A stretch of 64,000 bases of DNA from Streptomyces sp. NBC_00289 (GCF_041435115.1 NZ_CP108046.1:744001-808000), one strand, 5' to 3'; numbered from the stretch's first letter, positions 17,801 through 27,515 are shown. Notes: generated by a model not told the origin, from the letters alone. Program-made: numbers and translations.

Positions 17801-18133
17801 TCAGCCGGTGAAGGCGAGGCCCAGACGGGCCAGTGCGACAGTGTCGTAGGCGCCCTCCGTGGTGGCCTCGACGTCGAAGACGTGCCGCTCGGTGGGCGGA
17901 CGGCCGATGAGCTCGGCGGCCCTGGCCGGAATGGGCGCGGCGGCGGCCTCGGCCGACTCCCACAGGAAGACGGCGCCCCAGCGGTTGGTGCGCTCGTCCG
18001 AGATCCACACCTTCAGGCGCAGCCCCGGCACCCGGGAGAACCGGTCCACGGCCTCGTCGCGCAGGAAGTCCCGGAGCGAGGCGATGGTCTGCCCGGATCC
18101 GTCGAGGTCCCACCAGGCGATCACGACACGCAT
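17801..18133 (-). CDS. YdhR-like small monooxygenase-fold protein
   Basis: This 110-residue protein resembles YdhR-type dimeric alpha-beta barrel proteins: VPGLRLKVWISDERTNRWGA and VFLWESAEAAAAPI correspond to the strand-helix core, and RHVFDVEATTEGAYDTVALA to the C-terminal swapped strands. Family members act on small aromatic or quinone-like compounds or have unknown substrates, and they use no cofactor. The start overlaps the end of the PhzE-like gene by 13 bases, so it is co-translated with the aromatic pathway and could act on a hydroxyanthranilate-derived quinone. Confidence 0.65.
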   Translation of the reverse strand: MRVVIAWWDLDGSGQTIASLRDFLRDEAVDRFSRVPGLRLKVWISDERTNRWGAVFLWESAEAAAAPIPARAAELIGRPPTERHVFDVEATTEGAYDTVALARLGLAFTG

Positions 18134-20013
18134 GTGCGCAGCACCCTTTCCAGCGCGTCACCAACGATGCGTACGCCGTTTTGCGTGAGCACGGACTCGG
18201 CGTGGAACTGCATCGAGGCGAAGCCCGGCCCGCGCAGCGCGTGGACCTCTCCGGTGTCGCCTTCCCGGCTCGCTTCGACGACCCCCACGCCGGGGACGTC
18301 GAACTCGTCGTGCGCGCTGCGGGCGGCGAACGTGTTGTAGAAGCCGACCCGTTCCCGCGCCGCGAACAAGTCGATCTCCCGCTGGACTCCCTGGTTGGGC
18401 ACGGGTCTGCGCACCAGTTCCAGGCCGAGGAGGGTGCTGAGTACCTGATGGCTCAGGCATACGGCGACGAAGGGCCGGCGCTGGTGCAGGAGCGCGTGGA
18501 TCGCGGACCGCAGGTGGGTGATCTTGGGGTGGCGGGTGTCGCGTGGATCCCCGGGGCCCGGTCCCATGACGACGAGTTCGTAGTCGTCGAAGGAATACGG
18601 CTCGTCGTAGCGGCGAACCGTCGGCTTCAGCCCCATGGTCCGCAGTTGCTGGCCGATCATGGAGGTGAAAGCGTCCTCCGCGTCCACCACGAGGACCCGA
18701 CGGCCGGCCAGTGAGGACCTCTCGACTGCCGGGGTGCCGCTCCCCGCGTGCTCGCCGGTCCAGAACCCGGCGATCGAGTCGTTGCGCCGCTCAAGGGCCC
18801 GGCGCACGCGCGGGTGTTCGGCGAGGCGTGTGGGGCCTTCGGCGCCCAGGGCGGCGAGGAGGCCGGCCGCCTTGGCCCGAGTCTCGTCGACCTCCGAGGC
18901 CGGATCGGAGTGCCGCACCAGGGTGGCGCCGACGCCGATACTCAGCCGACCCGCGCCGTCGATGTCGGCGGTGCGGATGAGAATCGAGGAGTCGAGCGTG
19001 CGCCGTCCCCGCTCGTCCTGCCCGATCAGGGCGGCCACGCCGCTGTAGTAGCCGCGGCCGCGGGGCTCGTAGCGGTTGATCACCCGGCAGGCGCTCTCCA
19101 GCGGACTGCCCGTCACCGTCGGTGCGAACATGGTCTCCCGCAGAATCGTGCGGGGGTCGTGGTCGCTCGCGCCCTCGATGAAGTACTCGGTGTGCGCGAG
19201 CCGCGCCATCTCCTTCAGATACGGCCCCACGACCCGGGGAGCGGGGTCGCAGACCCGCGCCATCATCTTGAGTTCCTCGTCGACGACCATGTACAGCTCG
19301 TCGGCCTCCTTGCGGTCGGCGAGGAAGTCCATCACCCCTGCCAGGGTGGGGCCCGAGGGCGGATAGCGGTAGGTGCCGCTGATCGGGTTCATCACGGCCC
19401 GACCGCCCCGGAGGCTCACATGCCGCTCGGGTGAGGCGCCGACGAAGGTGCGGTCGCCGGTGTGCACGACGAACGTCCAGTACGCCCCGCGCTCCCGCTC
19501 CAGCAGCCGCCGGAAGAACGCCAGGGCACTGTGCAGCGTGTAGCCGGTGATGTCGGCGACGAACGACCGCTTGATGACGAAGTTCGCTCCCTCGCCCGTG
19601 CCGATCTCGTCCGCGATCACCTTGCCGACGATGCCGGCGTACTCGTCGTCGTCCAGGTCGAAGGCTCCGCCGCAGATCACGACCGGCTCACCCGGCAGCC
19701 GCCGCAGGGCGTCGCCCAGCGCGACGGAGGTCTGCTCCTCCACGGTGATCGCGATCAGCGGTTCGCCGTCGTCGGCGCAGGCGTAGCCGCGCTCGGCGAC
19801 CTGGCGGTAGGGAAGCAGCGCCAGGACCTCGTGGCGCGCCCCGGCGTCGGGATCGGGCGTCTCGCTCAGTGGGATCCGGGCCACGGCGTCCACCGTCGAC
19901 GCCGTACCCGTCAGGACCTCCAGGGTGTCCGGGCCGCTCACCTCGGGGCGGTGCAGCAGCGCGAAGGCGGGCGGCCGCGGCCCGAGGATCCGGTCGAGCA
20001 GGTCGGGTGCCAT
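18121..20013 (-). CDS. PhzE-like 2-amino-2-deoxyisochorismate (ADIC) synthase
   Basis: This 630-residue fusion has an anthranilate-synthase-like chorismate-binding domain (about residues 100-420; NPISGTYRYPPSGPTLAGVM, DEELKMMARVCDPAP, FAPTVTGSPLESACRVI) and a C-terminal class I glutamine amidotransferase (about 440-620; VAVCLSHQVLSTLLG with the Cys, QFHAESVLTQNG with His-Glu). The CLSHQ form and overall length match PhzE rather than TrpE-TrpG. It converts chorismate plus Gln to ADIC. I chose ATG 20013 because AAGGAGGAG precedes it; ATG 20046, overlapping the phzD stop, is an alternative adding 11 residues. Confidence 0.93.
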   Translation of the reverse strand: MAPDLLDRILGPRPPAFALLHRPEVSGPDTLEVLTGTASTVDAVARIPLSETPDPDAGARHEVLALLPYRQVAERGYACADDGEPLIAITVEEQTSVALGDALRRLPGEPVVICGGAFDLDDDEYAGIVGKVIADEIGTGEGANFVIKRSFVADITGYTLHSALAFFRRLLERERGAYWTFVVHTGDRTFVGASPERHVSLRGGRAVMNPISGTYRYPPSGPTLAGVMDFLADRKEADELYMVVDEELKMMARVCDPAPRVVGPYLKEMARLAHTEYFIEGASDHDPRTILRETMFAPTVTGSPLESACRVINRYEPRGRGYYSGVAALIGQDERGRRTLDSSILIRTADIDGAGRLSIGVGATLVRHSDPASEVDETRAKAAGLLAALGAEGPTRLAEHPRVRRALERRNDSIAGFWTGEHAGSGTPAVERSSLAGRRVLVVDAEDAFTSMIGQQLRTMGLKPTVRRYDEPYSFDDYELVVMGPGPGDPRDTRHPKITHLRSAIHALLHQRRPFVAVCLSHQVLSTLLGLELVRRPVPNQGVQREIDLFAARERVGFYNTFAARSAHDEFDVPGVGVVEASREGDTGEVHALRGPGFASMQFHAESVLTQNGVRIVGDALERVLRTCVS

Positions 20014-20042
20014 ACGGGGTTCTCCTCCTTCGTCGACCGGGT

Positions 20043-20711
20043 TCATCGGCCGAGCTCCTCGATCACGGACGTCGTCGTGGTGACCAGGGCGCAGCGCTCG
20101 GCGGCGTAGTCGAGGGCCAGCCGGTGGTACGCCTCGGTGAAGTCGGCGACCGCGTCGGCCACCAGAAACGTCTCGATGTCGTTGGTGAAGGCCTCCACCG
20201 CGGTGGACAGCACCCCGATGTGCGCGTACACCCCGCAGAGGATCAGCTGGTCGCGGCCGTGGGCGCGCATCCGGTCCAGCAGGTCGGACCGGAAGAACGC
20301 GCTGTAGCGCCACTTGGTGAGCAGCCAGTCGTCCGGGCCGGGGGCGAGTGGTTCCACGACCTGCCGGTCGGCGGGGTCGACGCGCATGCCCGGTCCCCAG
20401 AAGTCCTTGAGCAGTCCGCGCTGTTCGTCGGTCATACCGCCCGGCTGCGCGGTGTACGCGACGGGCAGGCCACAGGCGACCGCCTGGTCGCGGACCCGGG
20501 TCGCGTTTCGCACGAGGTCGGCACCGGGCGCCTGGTCCGCGGGGAACTGCCGAAGAAAGTACCGCTGCATGTCGTGGACGAGCAGGACCGCGCGGTCCGG
20601 ATCGGCCTTCCATGCCGCTGTGTTGGCGGGCAGGTCACCGGGCGAGGGCATCGGGTAGGGCTGGATGGGGGGTATCCCTGGCACGGAATTCATAGAAGGT
20701 GTCCCTGGCAT
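20043..20711 (-). CDS. PhzD-like isochorismatase
   Basis: This 222-residue cysteine-hydrolase-fold enzyme removes pyruvate from ADIC to give trans-2,3-dihydro-3-hydroxyanthranilate. The sequence is very close to Phz[19 protein letters not shown] holds the catalytic Asp, [20 protein letters not shown] and [20 protein letters not shown] the Lys, and [17 protein letters not shown] the position that is Gly rather than Cys in this family. ATG 20711 has GAGGA upstream. Gene order phzC-SDR-phzD-phzE follows the pathway. Confidence 0.94.
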   Translation of the reverse strand: MPGTPSMNSVPGIPPIQPYPMPSPGDLPANTAAWKADPDRAVLLVHDMQRYFLRQFPADQAPGADLVRNATRVRDQAVACGLPVAYTAQPGGMTDEQRGLLKDFWGPGMRVDPADRQVVEPLAPGPDDWLLTKWRYSAFFRSDLLDRMRAHGRDQLILCGVYAHIGVLSTAVEAFTNDIETFLVADAVADFTEAYHRLALDYAAERCALVTTTTSVIEELGR

Positions 20712-20743
20712 GTCTTCCTCGTATCGCTGGGTCGCTTGGGTCG

Positions 20744-21514
20744 TCAGACGCCGAGGGTCGCGCCGCCGTCGACGGTGAGGTCGTGCAAGGTGATGTGCGC
20801 GGCCTGGTCCGAGAGGAGGAACGCCACCGCCTCTGCCACGTCCGAGGGGCGGGCCAGCTTGCCGAGCGGTATGCCGACCCGGTAGGCGTCGGGCGATCCT
20901 TCGAGGGTCGCGCGACGCCCGTGGTCGTCCTGCCACATGGACGTGAGCATCGGGGTCTCGGTGGAGCCAGGAGCGACCACGTTGCACCGGATGCCGTACT
21001 GGGCGACCTCCAGGCCGAGGCACTTGGTGAACATGGTCGCCGCGGCCTTGGACGCCGCGTACGCGGACATGTCCACGCGTGCCGTTCCCGCCGCGTTGGA
21101 GGCGATGGTGACGACGGCCCCGGAGCGCCGTGTGACCATGCGGCCGACCGCCGCCCGCGACATGTAGAACACGCCGGTGGTGTTGACCGCGAACGTCGCC
21201 GCCCAGTCCGCGTCGGTGAGCTCTCGGGCCTTCGCCAGACGCAGTACACCCGCCCCGTTGACCAGGTGGTCGAGCGGTCCCAGGGTGTCCTCTACGTCCG
21301 CGACCAGACGCTCGGCGCCGGCGCTCGTGGTGACGTCGGCGGGGAACGCCCGTACCCGCAGTCCGGCGGCGGCCAGTTTCCCGGTCACCTCGATCAGCCG
21401 CTCGGCGTCCTTGTCCATGGCGGCCACCGAGGCCCCGCGTTCGGCGAGGGTGCGGACGACGGCCTCGCCGATTCCACCGGCGGCTCCTGTGACCAGGGCG
21501 ATCTTTTCTCGCAT
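20744..21514 (-). CDS. EntA-like SDR, probable dihydro-3-hydroxyanthranilate dehydrogenase
   Basis: This 256-residue short-chain dehydrogenase has [20 protein letters not shown] for NAD binding, NGAG, and the catalytic Ser plus YAASK ([20 protein letters not shown]). It resembles 2,3-dihydro-2,3-dihydroxybenzoate dehydrogenases such as EntA/DhbA. Standing between phzC and phzD it most likely oxidises the PhzD product to 3-hydroxyanthranilate, which diverts flow away from phenazines. ATG 21514 is chosen over upstream starts because the domain begins there ([10 protein letters not shown]) and GGAGA lies ten bases before it. Confidence 0.88.
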   Translation of the reverse strand: MREKIALVTGAAGGIGEAVVRTLAERGASVAAMDKDAERLIEVTGKLAAAGLRVRAFPADVTTSAGAERLVADVEDTLGPLDHLVNGAGVLRLAKARELTDADWAATFAVNTTGVFYMSRAAVGRMVTRRSGAVVTIASNAAGTARVDMSAYAASKAAATMFTKCLGLEVAQYGIRCNVVAPGSTETPMLTSMWQDDHGRRATLEGSPDAYRVGIPLGKLARPSDVAEAVAFLLSDQAAHITLHDLTVDGGATLGV

Positions 21515-21543
21515 ATCGAAAAAGTCTCCTTTCCGGCGAATTT

Positions 21544-22713
21544 TCAGCGCCGCCATGCCGAGGCGACCTCGACGGCCTGCCGGGGATTGAGCCGCGGGTC
21601 GCAGAAGCTCGTGTACTTGTCTCCGACCGAATTCAAAAACGTGGGGTCGGCAACGCATTCCGTGACCTGGTCAGGCGTGGTTTCCAGGTGCAGGCCGCCA
21701 GCAATCCCACCGGCCGCCGTCACGGATTCCTGGAATTCCTCGACCTCGCGTATGACGGTTTTCACAAAACGCGTCTTGAGACCGTCGGGGCCGGACTCGG
21801 TGTTGCCGTGCATCGGGTCGGACAGCCAGATCGCCGGGTGCCCGGCGCCGCGTACGGCGGCGACCAGGGCGGCGAGCTTCCCGGGTGCCGTGCCGGCTCC
21901 CATCCGCGCGATGAGCGTCAGCCGCCCGGGGACCCGGTCGGGGTCAAGGCGCTTGCACAGGCGCACCAGTTCGTCCGGCATCATGCCCGGTCCCACCTTG
22001 CAGGCCACCGGGTTGCGTACGGCCGCCAGGAGCGCCACGTGGGCGCCGTCCACCTGCCGGGTGCGCTCGCCGATCCACGGCCAGTGCGTGGAGGTGAGCA
22101 GCAGGCCGCCGTCCTCCCCCCTGCGCAGCATGGGCAGTTCGTAGTCGAGGAGGAGGGCCTCGTGGCTGGTCCACACGGGGGCCTGCGCCGCACGCCGGGC
22201 GCCACCGGAACGGCCGAGGTGCTCCATGACCTCGCGTGCGGCCCGGTAACCGGTCAGCAGGCGCCGGGGGTCGGGCCGTCGCAGCACCGGGTCGGGGTTC
22301 GGATCGTTGACCATGTGCCCGCGGTAGACGGACAGTTCGACGCCCTGGACCGTTTCGGTAGGCCGGGAGCGCGGCTTGGCGTACTGGCCGGCGAGCCGGC
22401 CCACGCGCACCACGGGCCGGCCCGTGGCGACGCGCATGACCCCCGCCAGGAGGTCGAGCACCGCCGCCTTGCGGGCGACGTCCACGTGACCGCTCTCCGC
22501 CCAGTCCTCGGCACAGTCACCGGCCTGGATGACCTGGGCGTGGCCCTCAGCGACCGTCCTGAGGTGGTCGTGCAGCCGGGTCACGTCCGTGGCCTCGACG
22601 AGCGGCGGCAGAGCGCTCAGTTCTCGCCTCGCCCGCTCCGTCTCGGGGCGGCCCCGCCAATCGGGCTGCTGGAGAGCGGGGAGCGATTCGATGTAAGCGA
22701 GCTCGCTGTCCAA
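21544..22713 (-). CDS. class II DAHP synthase (PhzC/AroH type)
   Basis: This 389-residue enzyme condenses PEP and erythrose-4-phosphate, the first shikimate step. [32 protein letters not shown] (metal-binding Cys), [35 protein letters not shown] and [12 protein letters not shown] are class II blocks. The protein lacks the N-terminal extension used for feedback control in larger class II enzymes, as in PhzC, so it may be insensitive to aromatic amino acids. The TTG at 22713 is preferred because AGAGG precedes it; GTG 22773 would add 20 residues without a good ribosome site. Confidence 0.92.
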   Translation of the reverse strand: MDSELAYIESLPALQQPDWRGRPETERARRELSALPPLVEATDVTRLHDHLRTVAEGHAQVIQAGDCAEDWAESGHVDVARKAAVLDLLAGVMRVATGRPVVRVGRLAGQYAKPRSRPTETVQGVELSVYRGHMVNDPNPDPVLRRPDPRRLLTGYRAAREVMEHLGRSGGARRAAQAPVWTSHEALLLDYELPMLRRGEDGGLLLTSTHWPWIGERTRQVDGAHVALLAAVRNPVACKVGPGMMPDELVRLCKRLDPDRVPGRLTLIARMGAGTAPGKLAALVAAVRGAGHPAIWLSDPMHGNTESGPDGLKTRFVKTVIREVEEFQESVTAAGGIAGGLHLETTPDQVTECVADPTFLNSVGDKYTSFCDPRLNPRQAVEVASAWRR

Positions 22714-22866
22714 CTCGGTTCCTCTCGGAGATGAAGAAGGATTTCTTCGGCTGAACTCGTGAGTTGCTTTCACCGATTCTGCGGAATTACGGTACCCCTG
22801 GGAAGGGGAGAATCATTACTTCGTCAAGTTCCGGCGGGACGGAATTGGCGAATTTCTGGAAAACAC

Positions 22867-22902
22867 GGAGTCCCGGCCGCGTGGACACGCGGCCGGGACT
22901 CC
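22867..22902. terminator. strong hairpin between SDR gene and DAHP synthase
   Basis: GGAGTCCCGGCCGCGTGGAC followed by its complement forms a perfect stem of about 16 bp. It begins 21 bases past the SDR stop and precedes the PhzC-like gene on the same strand. It divides the cluster into two transcription units or acts as an attenuator. Confidence 0.75.
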
Positions 22903-22923
22903 ATTGATAAGGCGGGGGGTGGA

Positions 22924-23685
22924 TCAGGTGGTGACGCCGCCGTCGACGACGAGGTCGTGGCCGACGACGAAACTCGACTCCTCGGACGCCAGCCACAGCA
23001 CCGCGGCCACGATCTCGTCCGTCGTCGCGACGCGGGCGATCGGAACCGTCGTGGCCAGCCGAGCCGCGCGATCGGCGTCGGTCTCCCCGGGACGCAACGA
23101 CATGCCGGTGTCCGTGGCGCCCGGGCTGACCGCGTTGATGCGCACGTTGTCCTTGATGTGGTCCAGGGCGGCGACCCGGGTGAGGGTGCTCACCGCGGCC
23201 TTGGACGCGGCATAGGCGGCCATGCCGGGACGGCGCCCGTGGTAGCCGATGTTGGACGCGGTGTTGACGATGACGCCGCCACCGTTCGCCCGCATGTGCG
23301 CGATCTCCTGCTGCATGCCGATCAGGACACCGTTCAGGTTGACGTCCAGCACGGACCTCCACACGGACAGGTCCAGGTCGCCGACCGGGGCGGGCTTGCC
23401 GAAGATGCCCGCGTTGTTGTGGGCGACATGCAGGCCGCCGTGGCGCTCCACCGTGGTGCGTACCAGGCGCTCCATGTCCTCGGGCCGGGTGACGTCGGCG
23501 ACGACCGCACTGGCTGCGCCGCCGTCCTCGTCGACGAGACGCACGGTCTCCTCGATGGACTCCGGCCGGGCTCCGGCGGCCACCACGGTGGCGCCCTCGC
23601 GGGCGAAGGCCCTGGCGCTGGCCCGGCCGATGCCAGATCCGGCCCCGGTGACGATGACGACCTTGTCCTTGAAACGGGCAGTCAT
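22924..23685 (-). CDS. short-chain dehydrogenase/reductase
   Basis: This 253-residue classical SDR has TGAGSGIGRASARAFAREGA, NNAGIFG and the catalytic Ser/YAASK pair (NTASNIGYHGRRPGMAAYAASK), and ends GHDLVVDGGVTT. ATG 23685 has GAGGAG upstream. It is distinct from the EntA-like SDR at 20744 and lies in the upper operon with exporter, oxidase and cupin. It may reduce or oxidise a later intermediate; the substrate cannot be told from sequence. Confidence 0.85.
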   Translation of the reverse strand: MTARFKDKVVIVTGAGSGIGRASARAFAREGATVVAAGARPESIEETVRLVDEDGGAASAVVADVTRPEDMERLVRTTVERHGGLHVAHNNAGIFGKPAPVGDLDLSVWRSVLDVNLNGVLIGMQQEIAHMRANGGGVIVNTASNIGYHGRRPGMAAYAASKAAVSTLTRVAALDHIKDNVRINAVSPGATDTGMSLRPGETDADRAARLATTVPIARVATTDEIVAAVLWLASEESSFVVGHDLVVDGGVTT

Positions 23686-23758
23686 GGGGGGTGCTCCTCG
23701 GTACGTGTCGTGATGGATGGGATGTGGGGTTCCTGAGCGGCGGAGGGACCGGGGTCCG

Positions 23759-25225
23759 TCAGCCGCCGTCCCGGGGCGGGCGAGGGCGCAGCAGGACGAG
23801 CGCGCAGACCGCGGCGACGGCGAAGGCCGCCGCCGCGAGGGTGAAGGCGAAGCCGTAGCCGGAGGTCAGGGCGGACGCTGTACTCGTCCCCGTGCGCACC
23901 AGATCCGTGGTGCGTCCGGTGGCCAGGGTCACCAGGACGGCGAGACCGATGGCCGGCCCCGCCTCCAGCGCGGTGTTGACCACGGCGCCGGCGAGACCGG
24001 CCTGGTCCCGCGGGACGTCGGTGGTCGCGCTGACGGTGGATCCGGCGAAGACCAGCGCCACCCCTGCGGGAAAGAGCACAAGCCCGGCCAGGACGGCGCC
24101 CACATACGGCGTGTCCCTACCGATCAGGCCCAGCGCCGCAAGGCCCAGTCCGGCGAGCACCAGTCCCGCCACCAGCACCGAGCGCGGCCCGAAGCGCTGC
24201 ACCAGCCTGCCCACGCACAGGCCGCTGACGACCAGGGTCAGGCCGAAGGGCAGGAAGGCCGCCGAGGTCTCCAGCGCGGAATAGCCCCGGACCTCCTGAA
24301 AGTACAGCGCGAGCATGAAGAAGATCGTGGTGATCCCGGCGGACCCCAGGAAGACCGCCAGCAGCGCCATCGCCCTGCGCGGCGAGGCCGGGAAGGACAG
24401 CGGCAGCAGCGGCTGCGGCACCCGTGCCTCGGTGACGACGAACGCCAGCAGCAGCACACCGCCGCCGGCCAGGGTGCCGAGCGCCACCGGGGAGGTCCAG
24501 CCGCGCTCCGGCGCCTCCACCAGGCCGTAGCTGAGCAGCGCGATGGAGGTGGTGACCAGGGCGGCCCCGAGGACGTCCAGTCGGCCGGCCCGGGGCGGCG
24601 CGCCCTCGGGGATCAGACGCGGGGCGGCGACGAGGGTCACCGCCGTCACCGCGACGGGCACGACGAACGCCCAGCGCCAGGAGTTCGACGAGGCGACCAC
24701 CCCGGAGAGCAGCATCCCGGCGGTCCCGCCGGAGGCCGCGAGCCCGCCCCAGACGGCCATGGCACGGGCGTGCCGGGCCGGCTCGGGGTGGACGACGCTC
24801 ACCAGCGCCATCGCGGCGGGTACGGCCAGTGCGGCACCGGCACCCTGAGCGAAGCGCGCCACCAGCAGAGTCCACAGCCCCGGTGACACCCCCGCCAGCA
24901 CCGAGCTCACGCCGAACGCGCCGGTGCCGAGGAGGAACACCCGCCGGCTGCCGTACAGGTCGGACAGCCGGCCGCCCAGCAGCAGCAGTCCGCTGAAGGA
25001 CATCCCGTAGGAGGCCGAGAGCAGGGCGAGTTCGGCCCGGTCGAGTCCGAACTCGCGCTGGATGTCGGGAAGTACGACGTTGAGCACGCTCATGGCGAGG
25101 ATGAGCACGAACTGGACCGACGCCAGCAGGGCGAAGGCCGCGCCTCTTGTCTTGTCGGGTACGGCGGTGAGGGCGGGCGATGGCTCCGCCGCGGCGACGT
25201 CATGCTCCTGCACAGCTCGCCTCAC
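23759..25225 (-). CDS. MFS exporter, DHA2 (14-TMS) type
   Basis: This 488-residue protein has about 14 membrane segments and the motif LGGRLSDLYGSRRVFLLGT between TM2 and TM3, as in EmrB/QacA-type drug-proton antiporters. SWRWAFVVPVAVTAV is the usual TM5-TM6 region. The GTG start overlaps the oxidase stop by GTGA. In a biosynthetic operon it most likely exports the product and gives self-protection. Confidence 0.9.
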   Translation of the reverse strand: MRRAVQEHDVAAAEPSPALTAVPDKTRGAAFALLASVQFVLILAMSVLNVVLPDIQREFGLDRAELALLSASYGMSFSGLLLLGGRLSDLYGSRRVFLLGTGAFGVSSVLAGVSPGLWTLLVARFAQGAGAALAVPAAMALVSVVHPEPARHARAMAVWGGLAASGGTAGMLLSGVVASSNSWRWAFVVPVAVTAVTLVAAPRLIPEGAPPRAGRLDVLGAALVTTSIALLSYGLVEAPERGWTSPVALGTLAGGGVLLLAFVVTEARVPQPLLPLSFPASPRRAMALLAVFLGSAGITTIFFMLALYFQEVRGYSALETSAAFLPFGLTLVVSGLCVGRLVQRFGPRSVLVAGLVLAGLGLAALGLIGRDTPYVGAVLAGLVLFPAGVALVFAGSTVSATTDVPRDQAGLAGAVVNTALEAGPAIGLAVLVTLATGRTTDLVRTGTSTASALTSGYGFAFTLAAAAFAVAAVCALVLLRPRPPRDGG

Positions 25226-26883
25226 GTGTGGTCGGGAAGGGTGATGGACTGTGAGTGCCGGAAGGTGTTCCGGGGGTCGTACGCGGCCTTGATCTGCTGC
25301 AGGCGCGGATAGTTGGCCTTGTAGTAGAGCGTGTACCAGGGGACGCCGGTGGTGTTGACCTTGGTGTCGGTGATGTCGGCGTCCGGGTAGTTGATGTAGC
25401 AGCCGTCCGTGGCCGTGCCCGGCACGGGATAGCCGCCGGTGGCCGAGAAGACCTCACCGTACACGTCACGCACCCAGCCGATGTTCGCCGCGTCGTCGTC
25501 GGCACTCGACCAGAAGCTCTGGAAGAGACCCTTGAAGAGCGAGTCCCGTTGCGCCGCCGCGGTGTCACCCGAGCCCACGGTGTTGATCTTCCCGCCGTAT
25601 GACAGGAGGACGACCATGGAGGCGGGGTTCTCCTGATCGGTGCGCGTCAGGTGCCGGTACATCGCCTTGGCCTGTGCCGTGGTGACGTTCTTACGCAGGT
25701 AGGCGGACTTGTGGTGGCCGCGCAGCGTCGGATTGGTCAGGGTCGGGTTGCTGGCGCCCAGCAGCTTCACCGAGTGCAGCCACGGAAGCCGCTGCGGTGT
25801 GAACAGGTCGGGCAGTGCGCCCAGTTCGCCGACCGGCTCGGACATCGGGCGTACGGCCGTGTCAGAGAGCGAGGAGGTGACCTCGGTGAGGAAGTCGTCG
25901 AGCACCTTCTGCGCGTCAGGGACGGTGGCGTCGATCTGGGTGAGCAGGCCGATGCCTCCGTTCGCCCGGTGATTCATCATCAGGAAACTGCACAGTGAGG
26001 CCGCGGAGGAGTCGGCGGAGCCGTTCTTCTCGTGCCAGGCGCCGAACTTCTGCACGAGCGAGACGAAGGCGTCCTTGTCCAGCTCGCTCCAGGGCAGCGC
26101 GACCGCGCTGACGAGAACGTCCTTCGGGGGCCTGGGCAGCAGTGCGGAGGGGTCGGTGCCGGTGGCGCCGGGGCTGCGGAACCAGTACCGGGTGATGACA
26201 CCGAAGTTGCCGCCGCCACCGCCGGTGTGCGCCCACCACAGGTCGTGGTGAGGGTCGTCGGCCTCACGCGTGGCCACCACGCTGCGCGCAGTGCCGTTCG
26301 CGTCGACCACGACGACCTCGACCGCGTACAGGTGGTCGACGGTCAGGCCGTGCCGTCGGGACAGCATCCCGTAGCCGCCACCGCTGATGTGACCACCCGC
26401 CCCCACCGAGTAGCACATGCCACCGGGGATGGTGACGCCCCAGCCCTTGAAGAGACCGTCGTACAGCTGGAGGAGTGTCGCTCCCGCGCCCACTTCGAAG
26501 GCCTTGAGCTCCTCGTCGTAGCCGACGGTGTCGAGCAGGGAGGTGTCGATGACGACCCGGACCTCGGGGTGGTAGACGAAGTCCGTGTAGCAGTGGCCGC
26601 CGCTGCGCACCGAGATCCGCTTGCCCGCGTCCACGGCTTCCTGAACGGCCCGCACCACCTGCTCGGTGGTCCGCACCAGCCGGACGGAATCGGGCCGGGC
26701 GACCCAGCGGGAGTTGTTGCCGACGACGAGATCGGCATAGCGGGGATCGCCCGGAAGGACGGTGACGGCGTCGGGTCCGGGGGCGGTGGGGGCGGCGGTG
26801 GCGGTCGCCGCGGCGGGGCCGGCCTCCAGGGACGTGGCGGCTATCGCGGCGGCCGTGCCGGCCAGGACGCTTCGTCTTCTCAT
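25222..26883 (-). CDS. secreted FAD-linked oxidase, berberine-bridge type
   Basis: This 553-residue oxidase starts with a twin-arginine signal (MRRRSVLAGTAAAIAATSLE) and is therefore probably exported folded with FAD. The PCMH-type FAD domain carries His97 (RSGGHCYTDF) and Cys157 (GGMCYSVGAGGHISGGGYG), 60 residues apart, as in bicovalently flavinylated oxidases. The C-terminal BBE motif is YTLYYKANYPRLQQIKAAYD then PRNTFRHSQS. Such enzymes oxidise alcohols, sugars or phenolic and alkaloid substrates with O2. In this cluster an aromatic end-step outside the cell is the likely role. Confidence 0.9.
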   Translation of the reverse strand: MRRRSVLAGTAAAIAATSLEAGPAAATATAAPTAPGPDAVTVLPGDPRYADLVVGNNSRWVARPDSVRLVRTTEQVVRAVQEAVDAGKRISVRSGGHCYTDFVYHPEVRVVIDTSLLDTVGYDEELKAFEVGAGATLLQLYDGLFKGWGVTIPGGMCYSVGAGGHISGGGYGMLSRRHGLTVDHLYAVEVVVVDANGTARSVVATREADDPHHDLWWAHTGGGGGNFGVITRYWFRSPGATGTDPSALLPRPPKDVLVSAVALPWSELDKDAFVSLVQKFGAWHEKNGSADSSAASLCSFLMMNHRANGGIGLLTQIDATVPDAQKVLDDFLTEVTSSLSDTAVRPMSEPVGELGALPDLFTPQRLPWLHSVKLLGASNPTLTNPTLRGHHKSAYLRKNVTTAQAKAMYRHLTRTDQENPASMVVLLSYGGKINTVGSGDTAAAQRDSLFKGLFQSFWSSADDDAANIGWVRDVYGEVFSATGGYPVPGTATDGCYINYPDADITDTKVNTTGVPWYTLYYKANYPRLQQIKAAYDPRNTFRHSQSITLPDHT

Positions 26884-26934
26884 GGAACTCGCGTTCTCTT
26901 TCCTTAGTGATGCAAGTCTTTTGTGTACGAGGGG

Positions 26935-27423
26935 TCAGTCGCCCCAGATCATTCCAAGCCCGAGGTTCTCCGCGAATTCCACGGTGCGATCGACCGACCA
27001 CGCATCCCCGACCGGTGCTGAATTACCGGGCTGCACAGGATATCCGGCCTCGGAGAATAACCTCTCGAATCCACCGGGTGTGGTGATGACATAAAAACGG
27101 GCGGCTTCGCTCTCCACCAGGTAGGAATGCGGTATGCCGCGCGGCAGGAACAGCACGCCGGCACCGCTCACGGTTTCGGTGCGGTCCGCGACCGTGAGGC
27201 GGACCTCCCCGCCCTCGATGATGAAGATCTCGTCCTCAAGGGTGTGGGTGTGGCGCGGCGCGCGCTCCCCCCGCACCGCGCTGAAGTGCGTGATTCCCAA
27301 GGCACCACCGGTCTCCTCGGCGGAGAGTTTCGTGGTGACCACCGACCCCTTCCCCCAGAGCCGGGAAATCCCCTCACCGTCCCGGCGAACCACCGGTGAC
27401 TGTCCGTCGAGCCCTGCGGTCAA
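26935..27423 (-). CDS. cupin-domain protein (quercetinase-like)
   Basis: This 162-residue single cupin has motif 1 APRHTHTLEDEIFIIEGG with the metal-binding His-X-His and Glu, and motif 2 FLPRGIPHSYLVE with the last His. The C-terminal tail is longer than in minimal cupins. The TTG start at 27423 has GGAGGG just upstream. It is the first gene of the upper operon. A dioxygenase, isomerase or cyclase acting on an aromatic intermediate is possible; it is not the classical 3-hydroxyanthranilate dioxygenase by motif. Confidence 0.82.
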   Translation of the reverse strand: MTAGLDGQSPVVRRDGEGISRLWGKGSVVTTKLSAEETGGALGITHFSAVRGERAPRHTHTLEDEIFIIEGGEVRLTVADRTETVSGAGVLFLPRGIPHSYLVESEAARFYVITTPGGFERLFSEAGYPVQPGNSAPVGDAWSVDRTVEFAENLGLGMIWGD

Positions 27424-27515
27424 GGTCCCTCCAGAGAACGCTGCGTTTACCCGCTCACCATTTCCCCGGGATCCTCACACGCCGCCGTCGCCGTCTGCAA
27501 CGTACACAGAATTAG

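Noticed and set aside
23717..24886. 389-codon plus-strand frame antisense to the MFS gene
   Set aside because: It is low-complexity Gln-, Gly- and Arg-rich and has no start site or homology features.
13508..27423. Phenazine biosynthesis cluster
   Set aside because: PhzC-, PhzD- and PhzE-like genes are present, but no phzF, phzA/B or phzG is found, and an EntA-like SDR sits in the pathway, which points to 3-hydroxyanthranilate instead.
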